Positions 25,706 through 34,205 of a DNA stretch of 64,000 nt are shown here, in pieces; positions within the stretch are counted from its first letter, which is position 1, and each line of letters begins with the position of its first letter. A program made the position numbers and the translations under genes. The stretch spans positions 570,501 through 634,500 of the forward strand of contig NZ_CP032418.1 in the NCBI RefSeq assembly GCF_003595195.1, given 5' to 3'. This DNA is from Paenisporosarcina cavernae. GTDB taxonomy: Bacteria > Bacillota > Bacilli > Bacillales_A > Planococcaceae. Below the pieces are notes generated by a model. It was given only the letters and a program-made list of their open reading frames with translations. It was not told the DNA's origin and made no database searches.

Positions 25706-27157
25706 TTATTTGACACTCTGTGATGGTGCGTATAAATAGCGTGTCATACCGTTTTGATTCACTGCAACCGGGTACCAAACGAAATTGTTAGGTGCGTTAG
25801 AAGATAAATCATATAAAGGTGCTCCTAAAATCTCGACGAGGGTTCCAATCGGAACAGTTACAGCTTCTGCGGATGTACTAGGCTCCGTTCTTAAACGAGA
25901 GTTTGTTAAATATGCAGGGTAACCTTCCCCAAACCGATCTCTCGTGTGAGTACCGATAAAATCTAACTCCATGTTTTTTCTATTAAAAACAATACTTTCG
26001 TTTGTTTCAGGACCGTAAGTGAAGTCTTCAGGTTTCATTAGGATGGAGTGACTGGTTACCTCCAATTGGCTTGAGGTACGAATTGCTTGAAAAACTTTTT
26101 CTTGGTATGAGGATAAATTCTTTTCACCGGTGGCTTTGTAAAACGGACTGTTAACCGACTTTGTTCCGTTGTACGCCATAATAGCGAAATACCAATTTTC
26201 TAATCGGTTAGGATCTTTTTCGCTTATTTTAGGTAAATCGGTTCGTTTGAAATGATTGATTAACATGGAGATTCCCGCTTCGATATTATACTCAATATCA
26301 TATTTTAATTTTTCCACATCGAAATTTTGCACATTCGTAATTTGCATTAAACCGATTCCGCCATCAGCAGATATAATTGGTTCTCCGTTTTCTTGGAAAT
26401 GTTTCCAATTTCCATTTTCAACGTTAACAATACCTTTTACAATTTCCGGTGGAATTTCACCTTGTGTTGCTCTTGCTGCGTTGGTGATCATACAGTTTAA
26501 TACTTGGCGTGGAGGGTTTGTACGTGAATCTACATTGTATCCGCAACTTGACGCTTCTAAACGTAATTCTTCATTTAAGCCACGAGCAAGAAAAGCTGCG
26601 AAATGTTGTCTAGATACATAACCACCTGGATTGAAATGATTTTCGTCCACACCACCTGTAATGCCAAATGCTTGTATTTTCCGAATTGCTGTATATGCCA
26701 CAGAGTTCATCTTAACATCATCGAATTCTGTAGCGGATTGTTCTTTTAAATGAAAAGCTCTTTCAAGTAACATTGCCATCTGTTCTCTCGTTATTTTCTC
26801 ACTAGGTGAAAAGGTTGTTTCACTCGTTCCGAAAATAATGTGCGCTTCATATGCAGACTGAACAGCTCCAGACAAACGAGTATTCACATCTTTAAAAACA
26901 GTTTCACGTGGTGTAAGGTCTAAGTCAAATGCTCGAGCAATCATCATCGCAGCTTCACCACGAGTCAAATTTGTGTACGGTTTGAAGTACCCATTATCAT
27001 ATCCATTTATGATCCCATCACCCGTTAAGTAGTGAATATGCTCGTAAAAAGGTTGAGACTTAGGTACATCTGGAAATTCATTACTTTCAGCTACTGCAGA
27101 TGTAGCAATTGACATACTTACTGCAAAAATACTTAGAACAACTAATTTTTTTATCAT
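25706..27157 (-). CDS. SLH-anchored lytic transglycosylase-like (SLT) protein with SH3 domain
   Basis: Secreted protein of 483 residues, the only minus-strand member of the island. Signal peptide about 1-24. Three SLH domains about 25-195 (EFPDVPKSQPFYEHI; VFKDVNTRLSGAVQ; EFDDVKMNSVAYTAI). An SLT-like lysozyme-fold domain spans about 232-360, with a candidate catalytic Glu247 in NVENGNW and GGIGLMQITNV. A C-terminal SH3-like segment is about 415-480 (SRLRTEPSTSAEAVTVPIG). The start codon is preceded by AAAGGAGG on the minus strand. Two Cys (205, 222) flank the catalytic domain. The SLT assignment rests on motifs only. Confidence 0.85.
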   Translation of the reverse strand: MIKKLVVLSIFAVSMSIATSAVAESNEFPDVPKSQPFYEHIHYLTGDGIINGYDNGYFKPYTNLTRGEAAMMIARAFDLDLTPRETVFKDVNTRLSGAVQSAYEAHIIFGTSETTFSPSEKITREQMAMLLERAFHLKEQSATEFDDVKMNSVAYTAIRKIQAFGITGGVDENHFNPGGYVSRQHFAAFLARGLNEELRLEASSCGYNVDSRTNPPRQVLNCMITNAARATQGEIPPEIVKGIVNVENGNWKHFQENGEPIISADGGIGLMQITNVQNFDVEKLKYDIEYNIEAGISMLINHFKRTDLPKISEKDPNRLENWYFAIMAYNGTKSVNSPFYKATGEKNLSSYQEKVFQAIRTSSQLEVTSHSILMKPEDFTYGPETNESIVFNRKNMELDFIGTHTRDRFGEGYPAYLTNSRLRTEPSTSAEAVTVPIGTLVEILGAPLYDLSSNAPNNFVWYPVAVNQNGMTRYLYAPSQSVK

Positions 27158-27546
27158 CTACCAAACCTCCTTTATTTTAGTATAAAGGAAAATATAGGAA
27201 AAAAACACCGTTTGATATATTTTTGTTAGTAAATCCGAAAAATATGTCATAAGATTTATCTTGAGTTGTAACTAAATACCTACTAACAAGAAATCTTCTT
27301 GAAGTATTATAGTTGTTCCGTAAAATAACTATATAGTAAAGTAAAAATAACTTTAGAAAAATTTAAAATTAATATTATTGTGGTTTCCATAAAAAATAAC
27401 TTATAGGCTCGAGCGTCGAATGCGTATTTGAAGGTTTACAATATTTCGAGTAGACTGAATGAAACAGTAATATTGCTTTCGAAAAATAGTTGATGCTGAC
27501 ATCGCTATTAATGGGTTATCGAAAAACTTCATGTATGGAGGTTACT

Positions 27547-27576
27547 AGATGAGGCAATTGTGACTCGTCTTTTTTT
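27547..27576 (+). terminator. Orphan terminator-like hairpin
   Basis: agatgag-gcaattgtga-ctcgtct then TTTTTTT. No plus-strand gene precedes it; the gene to its left is transcribed away on minus. It may end an unannotated short RNA. Confidence 0.5.
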
Positions 27577-27584
27577 CGGTTGGA

Positions 27585-27690
27585 GTTTTGGTAAATGGGT
27601 TGCGGCCAGGTGTAATACGGTGATTGCTCTGGAAATTAGTTTGCAGACCAGTGTGATTCGGTTATTGTTTGGGATATTGGATGTTGAGTT
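27585..27690 (-). repeat. Inverted degenerate AACC(G/C)AAT-type motif array
   Basis: The reverse complement reads ccaatatcccaaacaataaccgaatcac and related blocks, like the arrays at 10080-10160 and 44275-44395. Confidence 0.4.
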
Positions 27691-27698
27691 GAGTTCAA

Positions 27699-27718
27699 AT
27701 TATTTCCTAGGAAATAAT
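27699..27718. other. 20-bp perfect palindrome over the GT2 stop codon
   Basis: attatttccta/ggaaataat arms meet at a CCTAGG centre. No T run follows on the minus strand, so it is a poor terminator and may instead be a protein site or an mRNA 3' end. Confidence 0.5.
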
Positions 27719-29070
27719 GAGTGCATTTGCAGGTCATTTTTGACTACGACGCTTCCACTACGCTCGAGTTTGTTCCATTTATGTCGATTGCCTGTAAAAT
27801 AAAGGACGGTGCCGATAAGAAAGAAAAATGTGTCGAGGAGTCGGTAGGTAACGGTTTCAACAAGTGTGAAGAAGATGATTTGAACCCAACTCCTTTTGGA
27901 GAAGGTGAATCCTAATTTTAAGGCTTGTATATAACCTGCTACTCGAATGAGGATTTCGCTTAATGCAACAAGAAGAAGGAGTGCAATTAAACCAGGCGTT
28001 AAAGTGTCAGTAAGAAGTTTGTATGGGAGTAAAAGAAATGCAGATACTCCGACTAAGCTAAAGAGTAGAGATTCGCTGAGTAAAAAGAGCGAGAATCGAA
28101 AACTTAACTTATGGAAGAAACAAAGTTTGTAGCGGTTCAGGCAGTCTAAAAATCCTTTTTGCCAACGAATGCGTTGATGAAAAAGCGAAGAGAATTGTTC
28201 TGGGACTTCAGTGTAACAAACGGCTGTTGGAAGAAATGCGAGACGCTCGTTCTGGTTACGATTGTGAATGTAGTGCTGCAAACGAAAGGTAATTTCCATG
28301 TCTTCTCCGATTGTGTCGACAAACCCTCCGATTTCTTGGAGGACGGTTTTACGAAATGCACCAAATGCGCCGGATACAACACCAATTACATTCCAGGAAG
28401 ATTGAAGTCTTTTGCGAATGTAAAAAGAGGATAGATACCCGGAGAGTTGATAGCGCAGTAAGTTGTTAGTTGGATACTCAGATGTTCCTTTTGCATGTAT
28501 GACTTGCCCGACGTGAACCATGCCACCAAGTGCCAGAACTTTCCTGTTTTCGAACGCTTGATTCACTTTCAGTAAGCTGTCTTGTTCTAAAATAGAGTCC
28601 GCGTCTAGTGTGACGATTATTTCTCCAGAAGCTAACGCAATTCCGCGGTTTAATGCAGCCGCTTTTCCCGCATTCACTTGGTCTACGACAAGTATTTCTG
28701 GGTACAATCTCGATCGGTAGCAACACTTCAGTCCATAAAAGACTGCTGGTGATTCAGTCGATGGGGCTTCGAGGGTTAAATCCAGTAAATCATTCAAAAT
28801 CTGCACGGTATTATCAGTTGATCCGTCGCTAATAATGATCGCTTCTTTGTTGTGGTAGAGGATGTTTTTCCAGCCATGAAGACACTTTTCTAAAACAAGT
28901 TCTTCGTTATATGCAGGAATGAGAACGGATATTTTTCGTTCTTTTTTAGGAATGAATGTATGTTCGGAGAATCCATTGTGATGCCACCTAGGATCTCGAA
29001 GTGAAGTGAGGAGGTACATGAGCTGTAGCGCCATGTAACATCCAAAAATGAATAAGAGCGCGGTGCTCAA
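27700..29070 (-). CDS. Membrane glycosyltransferase family 2 (processive polysaccharide synthase type)
   Basis: 456 residues. N-terminal helix, then a GT2 domain about 50-300 with VLIPAYNEE, IISDGSTDNT, the metal-binding TLDADS, GEDMEI and QRIRWQKG (a QxxRW motif). Three to four C-terminal helices follow. This layout is that of IcaA/cellulose-synthase-like enzymes that polymerise and extrude a glycan. I chose TTG 29070 because AAAGGAGG precedes it and the GH16 stop is only 13 bp upstream. Translation is probably coupled to GH16. A 20-bp palindrome overlaps the stop. The polymer is unknown. Confidence 0.88.
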   Translation of the reverse strand: MSTALLFIFGCYMALQLMYLLTSLRDPRWHHNGFSEHTFIPKKERKISVLIPAYNEELVLEKCLHGWKNILYHNKEAIIISDGSTDNTVQILNDLLDLTLEAPSTESPAVFYGLKCCYRSRLYPEILVVDQVNAGKAAALNRGIALASGEIIVTLDADSILEQDSLLKVNQAFENRKVLALGGMVHVGQVIHAKGTSEYPTNNLLRYQLSGYLSSFYIRKRLQSSWNVIGVVSGAFGAFRKTVLQEIGGFVDTIGEDMEITFRLQHYIHNRNQNERLAFLPTAVCYTEVPEQFSSLFHQRIRWQKGFLDCLNRYKLCFFHKLSFRFSLFLLSESLLFSLVGVSAFLLLPYKLLTDTLTPGLIALLLLVALSEILIRVAGYIQALKLGFTFSKRSWVQIIFFTLVETVTYRLLDTFFFLIGTVLYFTGNRHKWNKLERSGSVVVKNDLQMHSLFPRK

Positions 29071-29083
29071 GTGTTTCCTCCTT

Positions 29084-29845
29084 TTACGTATCTCGTTCGT
29101 AGATCCGGACATAATCGACAACCATTTCAGTTGAGGTTGGTGTTGATGCGTCAGGTGTTTCAGCCCACACTCCACCAACTGCGACATTCATCCATACATA
29201 CATCGGTGTGTGACTGATATTGGCTGTACGAAATGTTTCGACACCATTTAAGGAGAAGATTAAGTTCTCTTTTGACCAATCGAGCGTGTAAATATTCCAG
29301 TCTGCACCAATATAATCGGTGGTAACGAAATTGTCGTTGGTTGTTTCATTCACATGCGCCACATGCCAGAGTTCTTCAGGCTTTTGTCCAATCATTTCGA
29401 CAATGTCAATTTCAGGGAAGGCTTCGTTGTTTGCAGGGAGTAGCCAAATCGCTGGGAACATTCCTTTTCCTTCGGGGAGCTTGGCGCGGATGACAAATTT
29501 CCCGTAAAGAGGCTCAAATCGGTTTTGAGTGGTGACCGCGCCGCTTCGGTAGGCAAATTCTTTGTAGGGTATGTTGTCTGTTTGTAAATGAAGCATGCCA
29601 TTTTCAATGGAGACTTGTTCGGGTAGGTAGTGGTGCAGGCGACCATGTGCGGTAGTTCCAAGGTGTACTTTATTCCAAAGAAGTGTACTTGTTTCTGGGT
29701 CGTCAAATTCATCTTGAAAAACGAGGTTCCAGCCAGGAACTGCAAATGTCGTTGGTTTTGCGATGGGGATTGGATCTGAATGTGTTTCTGCGGGTGCAGA
29801 GGAACAGCCACTTAATAGAAGCAAAAGTAAAACGATGTGTTTCAA
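29084..29845 (-). CDS. GH16-family glycoside hydrolase, lipoprotein
   Basis: Exported glycanase of 253 residues. A lipoprotein signal ends in LSGC with Cys14 as the lipidation site. GH16 fold about 35-250: WNLVFQDEFDDPETS at the start, catalytic motif EIDIVEMIG (nucleophile and acid/base Glu around residues 137-142), and YTLDWSKENLIFSLNGV. GH16 enzymes cleave beta-1,3 or beta-1,3/1,4 glucans, galactans and related polymers. The start is TTG 29845 with AGGAGG nine bases upstream. First gene of a two-gene operon with the GT2 synthase, so a role in trimming or releasing that polymer is inferred. Confidence 0.9.
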   Translation of the reverse strand: MKHIVLLLLLLSGCSSAPAETHSDPIPIAKPTTFAVPGWNLVFQDEFDDPETSTLLWNKVHLGTTAHGRLHHYLPEQVSIENGMLHLQTDNIPYKEFAYRSGAVTTQNRFEPLYGKFVIRAKLPEGKGMFPAIWLLPANNEAFPEIDIVEMIGQKPEELWHVAHVNETTNDNFVTTDYIGADWNIYTLDWSKENLIFSLNGVETFRTANISHTPMYVWMNVAVGGVWAETPDASTPTSTEMVVDYVRIYERDT

Positions 29846-29960
29846 GTGATCATGCCTCCTACATGCATACGATACAATTTATGCAAGACGCAGGATATGT
29901 ATGAATGGAAGATCGACGAGTCCAACCAGAAGTGATAGTGTGATGATAGGGGGAATGAAA

Positions 29961-30257
29961 ATGGAACGATTTCGATTTTTACTATATATTGCATTGCTAG
30001 TTGAAGGTATCATGGCTCTGCCTATTTTAGGATATATCGTGGCTGCAGGAACAGCCTATCTCTTGCTTGTCGTAAGTTTCGTCATCCATGTGATAAACTT
30101 TATGTATTTATCCAGATGGGGAGCGAACAATCGTCCAGCTATTATGGGAATTGTATCGAGTGTACTTGGGTTCATTCCATTCATTGGGTTTGTCTTACAT
30201 GTGATTACATTTCTTATGTATTTAGCGGCGGTACAAAAACGGGAATATATTTTTTAA
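29961..30257 (+). CDS. Small four-helix membrane protein, paralogue 1
   Basis: 98 residues from ATG 29961, chosen because AGGGGG at 29948-29953 is seven bases upstream; ATG 29955 is too close. About four hydrophobic helices. Not recognised. It aligns by eye along its whole length with the next gene: LEGIMALPILGYIV against LEAILAVPLIGGTIV, FVIHVINFMYLS against FVIHLIILVLAA, and IPFIGFVLHVITFLMYL against IPVLGWVLHCVTAILYA. Divergent from the GH16 operon. Confidence 0.75.
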   Translation: MERFRFLLYIALLVEGIMALPILGYIVAAGTAYLLLVVSFVIHVINFMYLSRWGANNRPAIMGIVSSVLGFIPFIGFVLHVITFLMYLAAVQKREYIF

Positions 30258-30314
30258 AGGAAAATGAAACTTTTTACTTTCTCAACCGTATTGATGGCAT
30301 AGGGAGGAATGGTC

Positions 30315-30605
30315 ATGAGTAATTTACGTACATTCAAAATTGTCGCATTAGTATTAGAAGCAATTTTAGCAGTACCACTAATTGGAGGTACCATTGTTAT
30401 AGGATCAGGTTATTTCGCATTAGGCTTAATGTTTGTGATCCATTTAATCATTTTAGTGTTAGCAGCGAAAACGTATACGTCTAAAACAGCAGCAATCGCT
30501 GGACTTATCACAAGTGCAATCGCATGGATTCCTGTTTTAGGATGGGTGTTACACTGTGTAACAGCGATTTTATATGCGATTGAAGTCATTGCGAATCGAG
30601 ATTAA
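30315..30605 (+). CDS. Small four-helix membrane protein, paralogue 2
   Basis: 96 residues from ATG 30315; GGGAGG at 30302-30307 sets the start, with ATG 30309 too near the site. A tandem paralogue of 29961-30257, 57 bp downstream and probably in the same transcript. No catalytic residues stand out; a single Cys (VLHCVT) and a conserved His in two helices are the only polar landmarks. A weak terminator follows. Confidence 0.75.
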   Translation: MSNLRTFKIVALVLEAILAVPLIGGTIVIGSGYFALGLMFVIHLIILVLAAKTYTSKTAAIAGLITSAIAWIPVLGWVLHCVTAILYAIEVIANRD

Positions 30606-30619
30606 GCATTAAAAAGTTT

Positions 30620-30662
30620 AAACCCTGATTGTTGGAAATTATCCGGCGGTTGGGGTTTTCTT
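30620..30662 (+). terminator. Weak terminator after the small membrane pair
   Basis: Imperfect hairpin aaccctgattgttgg / ccggcggttggggtt with several G-U pairs, ending in TTTTC. Confidence 0.45.
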
Positions 30663-30672
30663 ATGAGGAAAT

Positions 30673-30781
30673 TGTGGATAACAAAGTGGAAAATGTGTAT
30701 AAGTTTGTGTTTATTGTGAATAAAAAGAAGTGTTTGGGGATAATGAGGAGTATTTTATTGCATAAAATAAACTTATTCACA
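30673..30781. promoter_or_regulatory. Cluster of DnaA-box-like sites with helical phasing
   Basis: On one strand: TGTGGATAA (30673, the consensus TTATCCACA reversed), TGTGTATAA (30694), TGTGAATAA (30715) and the weaker TGGGGATAA (30735). Steps are 21, 21 and 20 bp, close to two helical turns. An opposite-strand TTATTCACA lies at 30773, and a degenerate TGTTCATAA at 30797. No dnaA, dnaN or AT-rich unwinding tract is near, so this is not evidently an origin; a titration or regulatory cluster is possible. Confidence 0.55.
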
Positions 30782-30883
30782 AGGCTGTTAATAAGTTGTT
30801 CATAACATGACGACATTATGTGGCATACATTCTGCTCAATCGGGGTAATGATGAAGTATTACGGTGGAGTGGGAGGAACAAAG

Positions 30884-31447
30884 ATGCAACCAAAAAACAA
30901 GATGAATAAAGGAATCATAGCAGCGTTGTCTGCAATTGGACTTGCCCAAGGTTTAAAAATTGTGACACATAAACGATTGACTGGAAATTGGGATGTGAAA
31001 CAAGCGTTGACAACAGGTGGAATGCCAAGCTCACATTCAGCAGGTGTCATGGCTTTAGCATCATATGTCGCGACAAATAAAGGATGGCGCCATACAGAAA
31101 CAGCGCTTGCGACAGTATTTGGCGTAATTGTGATGTATGATGCGCAAGGAATTCGCCGGCATACAGGAGAAATTGCGACACTTGTAAATGATCTAGAAGA
31201 TCAAGTGACGAAAATTTCCGGGACGTTTCCGTCTTTTGAATATACCGAACGTGAAAAAGAACTGAAAGAATTACTCGGACATCAACCAGTTGAAGTGTTT
31301 GTCGGTGCAATGCTAGGAATTTTACACGGTTATATTGCCGCGAAATTAGAGGATGATTGGAAGAGACACAAAGTAGCACAAAATACGAATAAACGGCTCA
31401 ATCATGAACAGTACGAACGCATGGCACAGCGGGGAAGCTGGGATTAA
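30884..31447 (+). CDS. Divergent PAP2-family membrane protein (YuiD/DUF212-like)
   Basis: 187 residues from ATG 30884, with GGGAGG seven bases upstream. Hydrophobic segments are near residues 9-25, 55-85 and 130-150. The DUF212 hallmarks are GGMPSSHSAGVMALA and DAQGIRRHTGEIA, both typical of the YuiD group; the latter supplies the conserved Arg/His. The family is related to acid phosphatases of the PAP2 type but its activity is not established. The C-terminus is about 25 residues longer than in the Bacillus family as I recall it. Upstream lies the DnaA-box-like cluster. Confidence 0.85.
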   Translation: MQPKNKMNKGIIAALSAIGLAQGLKIVTHKRLTGNWDVKQALTTGGMPSSHSAGVMALASYVATNKGWRHTETALATVFGVIVMYDAQGIRRHTGEIATLVNDLEDQVTKISGTFPSFEYTEREKELKELLGHQPVEVFVGAMLGILHGYIAAKLEDDWKRHKVAQNTNKRLNHEQYERMAQRGSWD

Positions 31448-31506
31448 GATTTTTCATGTATAATTTGCGTTTCAACTCACATGCTATGAAAAAGGATGTG
31501 GGGCGA

Positions 31507-31641
31507 TTGAAACGTGTGTCATTTTTCGGGAGAAAAATTGCGCAAGGCAAGTTGAATAAGTTATCGGAGAAAGAAAAAAGACGGTTGAAAATAAAAGATG
31601 GTCAACATGAACATCATGTCGACGAACGCGGAGGAAATTAA
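31507..31641 (+). CDS. Small basic hypothetical protein
   Basis: 44 residues from TTG 31507, with AAGGATGTGGGG-type sequence upstream. Very basic in its first half (FFGRKIAQGKLNKLSEKEKRRLKIK) with a His/Glu-rich tail. The frame extends up to ATG 31456, but that codon overlaps a TATAAT-like box and has no ribosome site. Not recognised. A terminator immediately after supports a real transcript end. Confidence 0.4.
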   Translation: MKRVSFFGRKIAQGKLNKLSEKEKRRLKIKDGQHEHHVDERGGN

Positions 31642-31656
31642 TCCTTCGTGTTTTTT
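31623..31656 (+). terminator. Terminator after the PAP2-like/small protein unit
   Basis: Stem acgcggagga/tccttcgtgt (two G-U pairs) followed by TTTTTTT. Confidence 0.65.
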
Positions 31657-31887
31657 TGTAGGTTTGTGAAATCCTGTCGAAGTTTGTTGAAAAAGAAGGA
31701 TTTAAAGTGGTATTAATAGAATACATCTGTTGGGAATAATTTTTAAAAATATTTTTGTATAATGACAAAAAAATAATAGAAAAACTGAATTCATTTCCGG
31801 ATTTTTTAGTTCTTTTGTCTATCTTAAAACTTTTTATCTCATAGCAAGAGTGATATATTTTAACTACATAGGTTTTGGGGTGATGAG

Positions 31888-34140
31888 ATGTTAAAATTTC
31901 TAGATAATTATTGGATATATGGACTTCTTTTTGTCGCATTTTTGTATTTATTTTTAGTGGAAGGCTTACACGTTTTCGGTGATTATCTAGGGCAATTACA
32001 TCTGTGGACTATTTTATCGTTTGGCGTGTTGTTTTTCATTGGTGGGGCACTACATTTTCAAACGAAGTATCGAAAAGAAGAATTAAAACAGTTAGCCGAG
32101 TTAAATGAAGCAGTATATACCACAATCGAACGTTCGGAAATTGGCACGTATGTGTTTCAAGATTCTCGCGTGATTTATGCGAATCAACGATTTTGCGATA
32201 TTTTCGGTTATCCGAAAGATTTTGTTTATACGGAAAAATTTCAACAAACGGTATTTACCGATGATGTGCTCGAACTATTAAGAGGAAATTGGGAAGAACA
32301 ATTAAATGAACAATTGAGTTCTTCCTCTTATTTGACGTCGTTTCGCAATAGCGAAGGGGAGACACGCGTTATTGAAGTGTACCCAGAAATTGTGACACTT
32401 CAAGGAAATAAAGCGATTGCAGGAAGTATTATCGATGTGACACACCGAGAAGAAATGGAACAGTTACTTGCGAAAAATGAACAGAATTATCGATCACTGT
32501 TTGACTATAACCCGAATGCAGTGTATTCCATGACTTTAGATGGTACGTTGACGAATATTAACCATGTGTTAGAAGAAATACTTGGAGCACCAAAAGAAGA
32601 AATTGAAAATGTGAATTTTCGAGATTTTGTTCTCCCTCAATTTATGGAGACTACTGTCGAACATTTTGAAAAAGCAAAACGAGGAGAGCCGCAGAATTAC
32701 TACACAGCTGGAGTACAGCGAGACGGATCGCATGCGGATTTACTGATTACAAACATTCCTATTTATGACAAAGGGGAAGTTGTGGGTGTTTATGGAATCG
32801 CGCAAGATATTACAGCACAAAAGGCTGCAGAGAGAAAGTTAGAATCGATTGCGTATTTGGATCATTTGACGGGATTGCCAAATCGGTTTCATTTTCATTC
32901 GCATTTAGAAGAGGCGATGAAACGCGCAGATGAAAGCGGAAAATCTATAGCCGTTCTATTTATCGATTTTGATCATTTTAAAGGGATAAATGACACGCTT
33001 GGCCATCGAATGGGAGACGAGTTGCTCATCCAGCTTTCGAAACGCATGAAAGCAGAATTGCGGGCTGGAGATTTCATTTCCAGACAAGGTGGAGATGAGT
33101 TTCTTCTATTATTTGAAGATATTACGAAGGAAGAAATGCATGATTTAGTAGGGCGATTAGTGGCAACCATTTCTACTCCCATTCTAGTAAAAGATCATGA
33201 GTTAAAAATGACCCCTAGTATAGGAGTGGCAATGTATCCCCTGTTTGGAGAGACTCCGGACCATCTAATCAAAAATGCCGATATGGCCATGTATGCGGCG
33301 AAAGAAAAAGGACGAAACAACTACCAGTTTTACTCAGAAGAATTAGACGTTCGCGTGACACGGAAAATTAATATTGAAGCACAGCTACAAAAAGCGATTG
33401 AAAAAAATGAGTTATCACTTGTCTATCAACCACAACTCGACTTAGCGACATTGGAAGTGGTTGGAGTAGAAGCGCTGTTACGCTGGAATCCGGAAGATAT
33501 GAACGTGACGCCTTCCGAATTTATCCCAATTGCCGAACAAACAGGATTGATCTTGCCTATCGGAGAATGGGTATTAAAAACGGCTTGTAATCAAATGAAG
33601 CAGTGGATCGATGAGTGCGGAGAACTTAATATCGCTATTTCCGTCAATGTATCGAGTCGACAATTAGTTGAGTCCGATTTTTTAGAAGTAGTGGAAAAAG
33701 CATTAAAAGAAGCAAATTTAGCTCCACATCTACTTGAAATAGAGATAACCGAAAGCGTGTTACTAGATGTCGATCGCACGACACAAGTGATTCAAGCACT
33801 TAAAAATTTAGGCGTTCGTATTTCTATCGATGATTTCGGGGCAGGACATTCTTCTCTAAATGTTCTACGCAATGTGCAAATTGATACGTTGAAGCTTGAC
33901 CGATCACTCGTGATGGATGTGCATAAAGGAAATCGAATGGAAGTTCTTGTGACAAGTATTATTGAGTTAGGGAAAAAGCTACATACAGGAGTTGTCGTCG
34001 AAGGAATCGAGACAGCACAACAAGCAGACCATTTCCGAGCGTTTAATGTGATTGGACAAGGATATTACTTCAGTCGACCAGTGCCGGCTGCAGAAATACG
34101 CGCGAAATGGTTACGATGTAATAAAGGAAGAAAGTTTTGA
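31888..34140 (+). CDS. Membrane PAS-PAS-GGDEF-EAL cyclic-di-GMP enzyme
   Basis: 750 residues. Two N-terminal membrane helices (about 10-55) and two PAS domains (about 75-190 and 195-310; YVFQDSRVIYANQRF, YSMTLDGTLTNINH). A GGDEF domain (about 320-480) has an intact RQGGDEF and the inhibitory I-site RAGD five residues before it. An EAL domain (about 495-745) has EALLRW, DDFGAGHSSL and EGIET. Both cyclase and phosphodiesterase sites look intact, so the net direction is unknown. Start ATG 31888. First gene of a run with another GGDEF-EAL and a DUF342 gene. Confidence 0.92.
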   Translation: MLKFLDNYWIYGLLFVAFLYLFLVEGLHVFGDYLGQLHLWTILSFGVLFFIGGALHFQTKYRKEELKQLAELNEAVYTTIERSEIGTYVFQDSRVIYANQRFCDIFGYPKDFVYTEKFQQTVFTDDVLELLRGNWEEQLNEQLSSSSYLTSFRNSEGETRVIEVYPEIVTLQGNKAIAGSIIDVTHREEMEQLLAKNEQNYRSLFDYNPNAVYSMTLDGTLTNINHVLEEILGAPKEEIENVNFRDFVLPQFMETTVEHFEKAKRGEPQNYYTAGVQRDGSHADLLITNIPIYDKGEVVGVYGIAQDITAQKAAERKLESIAYLDHLTGLPNRFHFHSHLEEAMKRADESGKSIAVLFIDFDHFKGINDTLGHRMGDELLIQLSKRMKAELRAGDFISRQGGDEFLLLFEDITKEEMHDLVGRLVATISTPILVKDHELKMTPSIGVAMYPLFGETPDHLIKNADMAMYAAKEKGRNNYQFYSEELDVRVTRKINIEAQLQKAIEKNELSLVYQPQLDLATLEVVGVEALLRWNPEDMNVTPSEFIPIAEQTGLILPIGEWVLKTACNQMKQWIDECGELNIAISVNVSSRQLVESDFLEVVEKALKEANLAPHLLEIEITESVLLDVDRTTQVIQALKNLGVRISIDDFGAGHSSLNVLRNVQIDTLKLDRSLVMDVHKGNRMEVLVTSIIELGKKLHTGVVVEGIETAQQADHFRAFNVIGQGYYFSRPVPAAEIRAKWLRCNKGRKF

Positions 34141-34205
34141 GGTAGATTTTTTCCGAAAATAACGATTTTCACAGTTTACAAGTTGAATGTAAAGAGGTGA
34201 ATTGG

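Larger units (their letters stand above)
27158..27699. other. Intergenic stretch with an orphan plus-strand terminator and a motif array
   Basis: No gene supported. It holds the promoter side of the SLT gene (27160-27400), a hairpin agatgag/ctcgtct with a seven-T run at 27547-27576, and an inverted degenerate motif array at 27585-27690. Confidence 0.55.

Noticed and set aside
30116-30322. 68-codon frame overlapping the small membrane pair
   Set aside because: Out of frame with both conserved paralogues; no start signals.
30661-30883. DnaA-box-like cluster considered as a replication origin
   Set aside because: No dnaA, dnaN, rnpA, gidA or other origin-linked genes nearby, no clear AT-rich unwinding tract with DnaA-trio repeats, and no plasmid replication gene.
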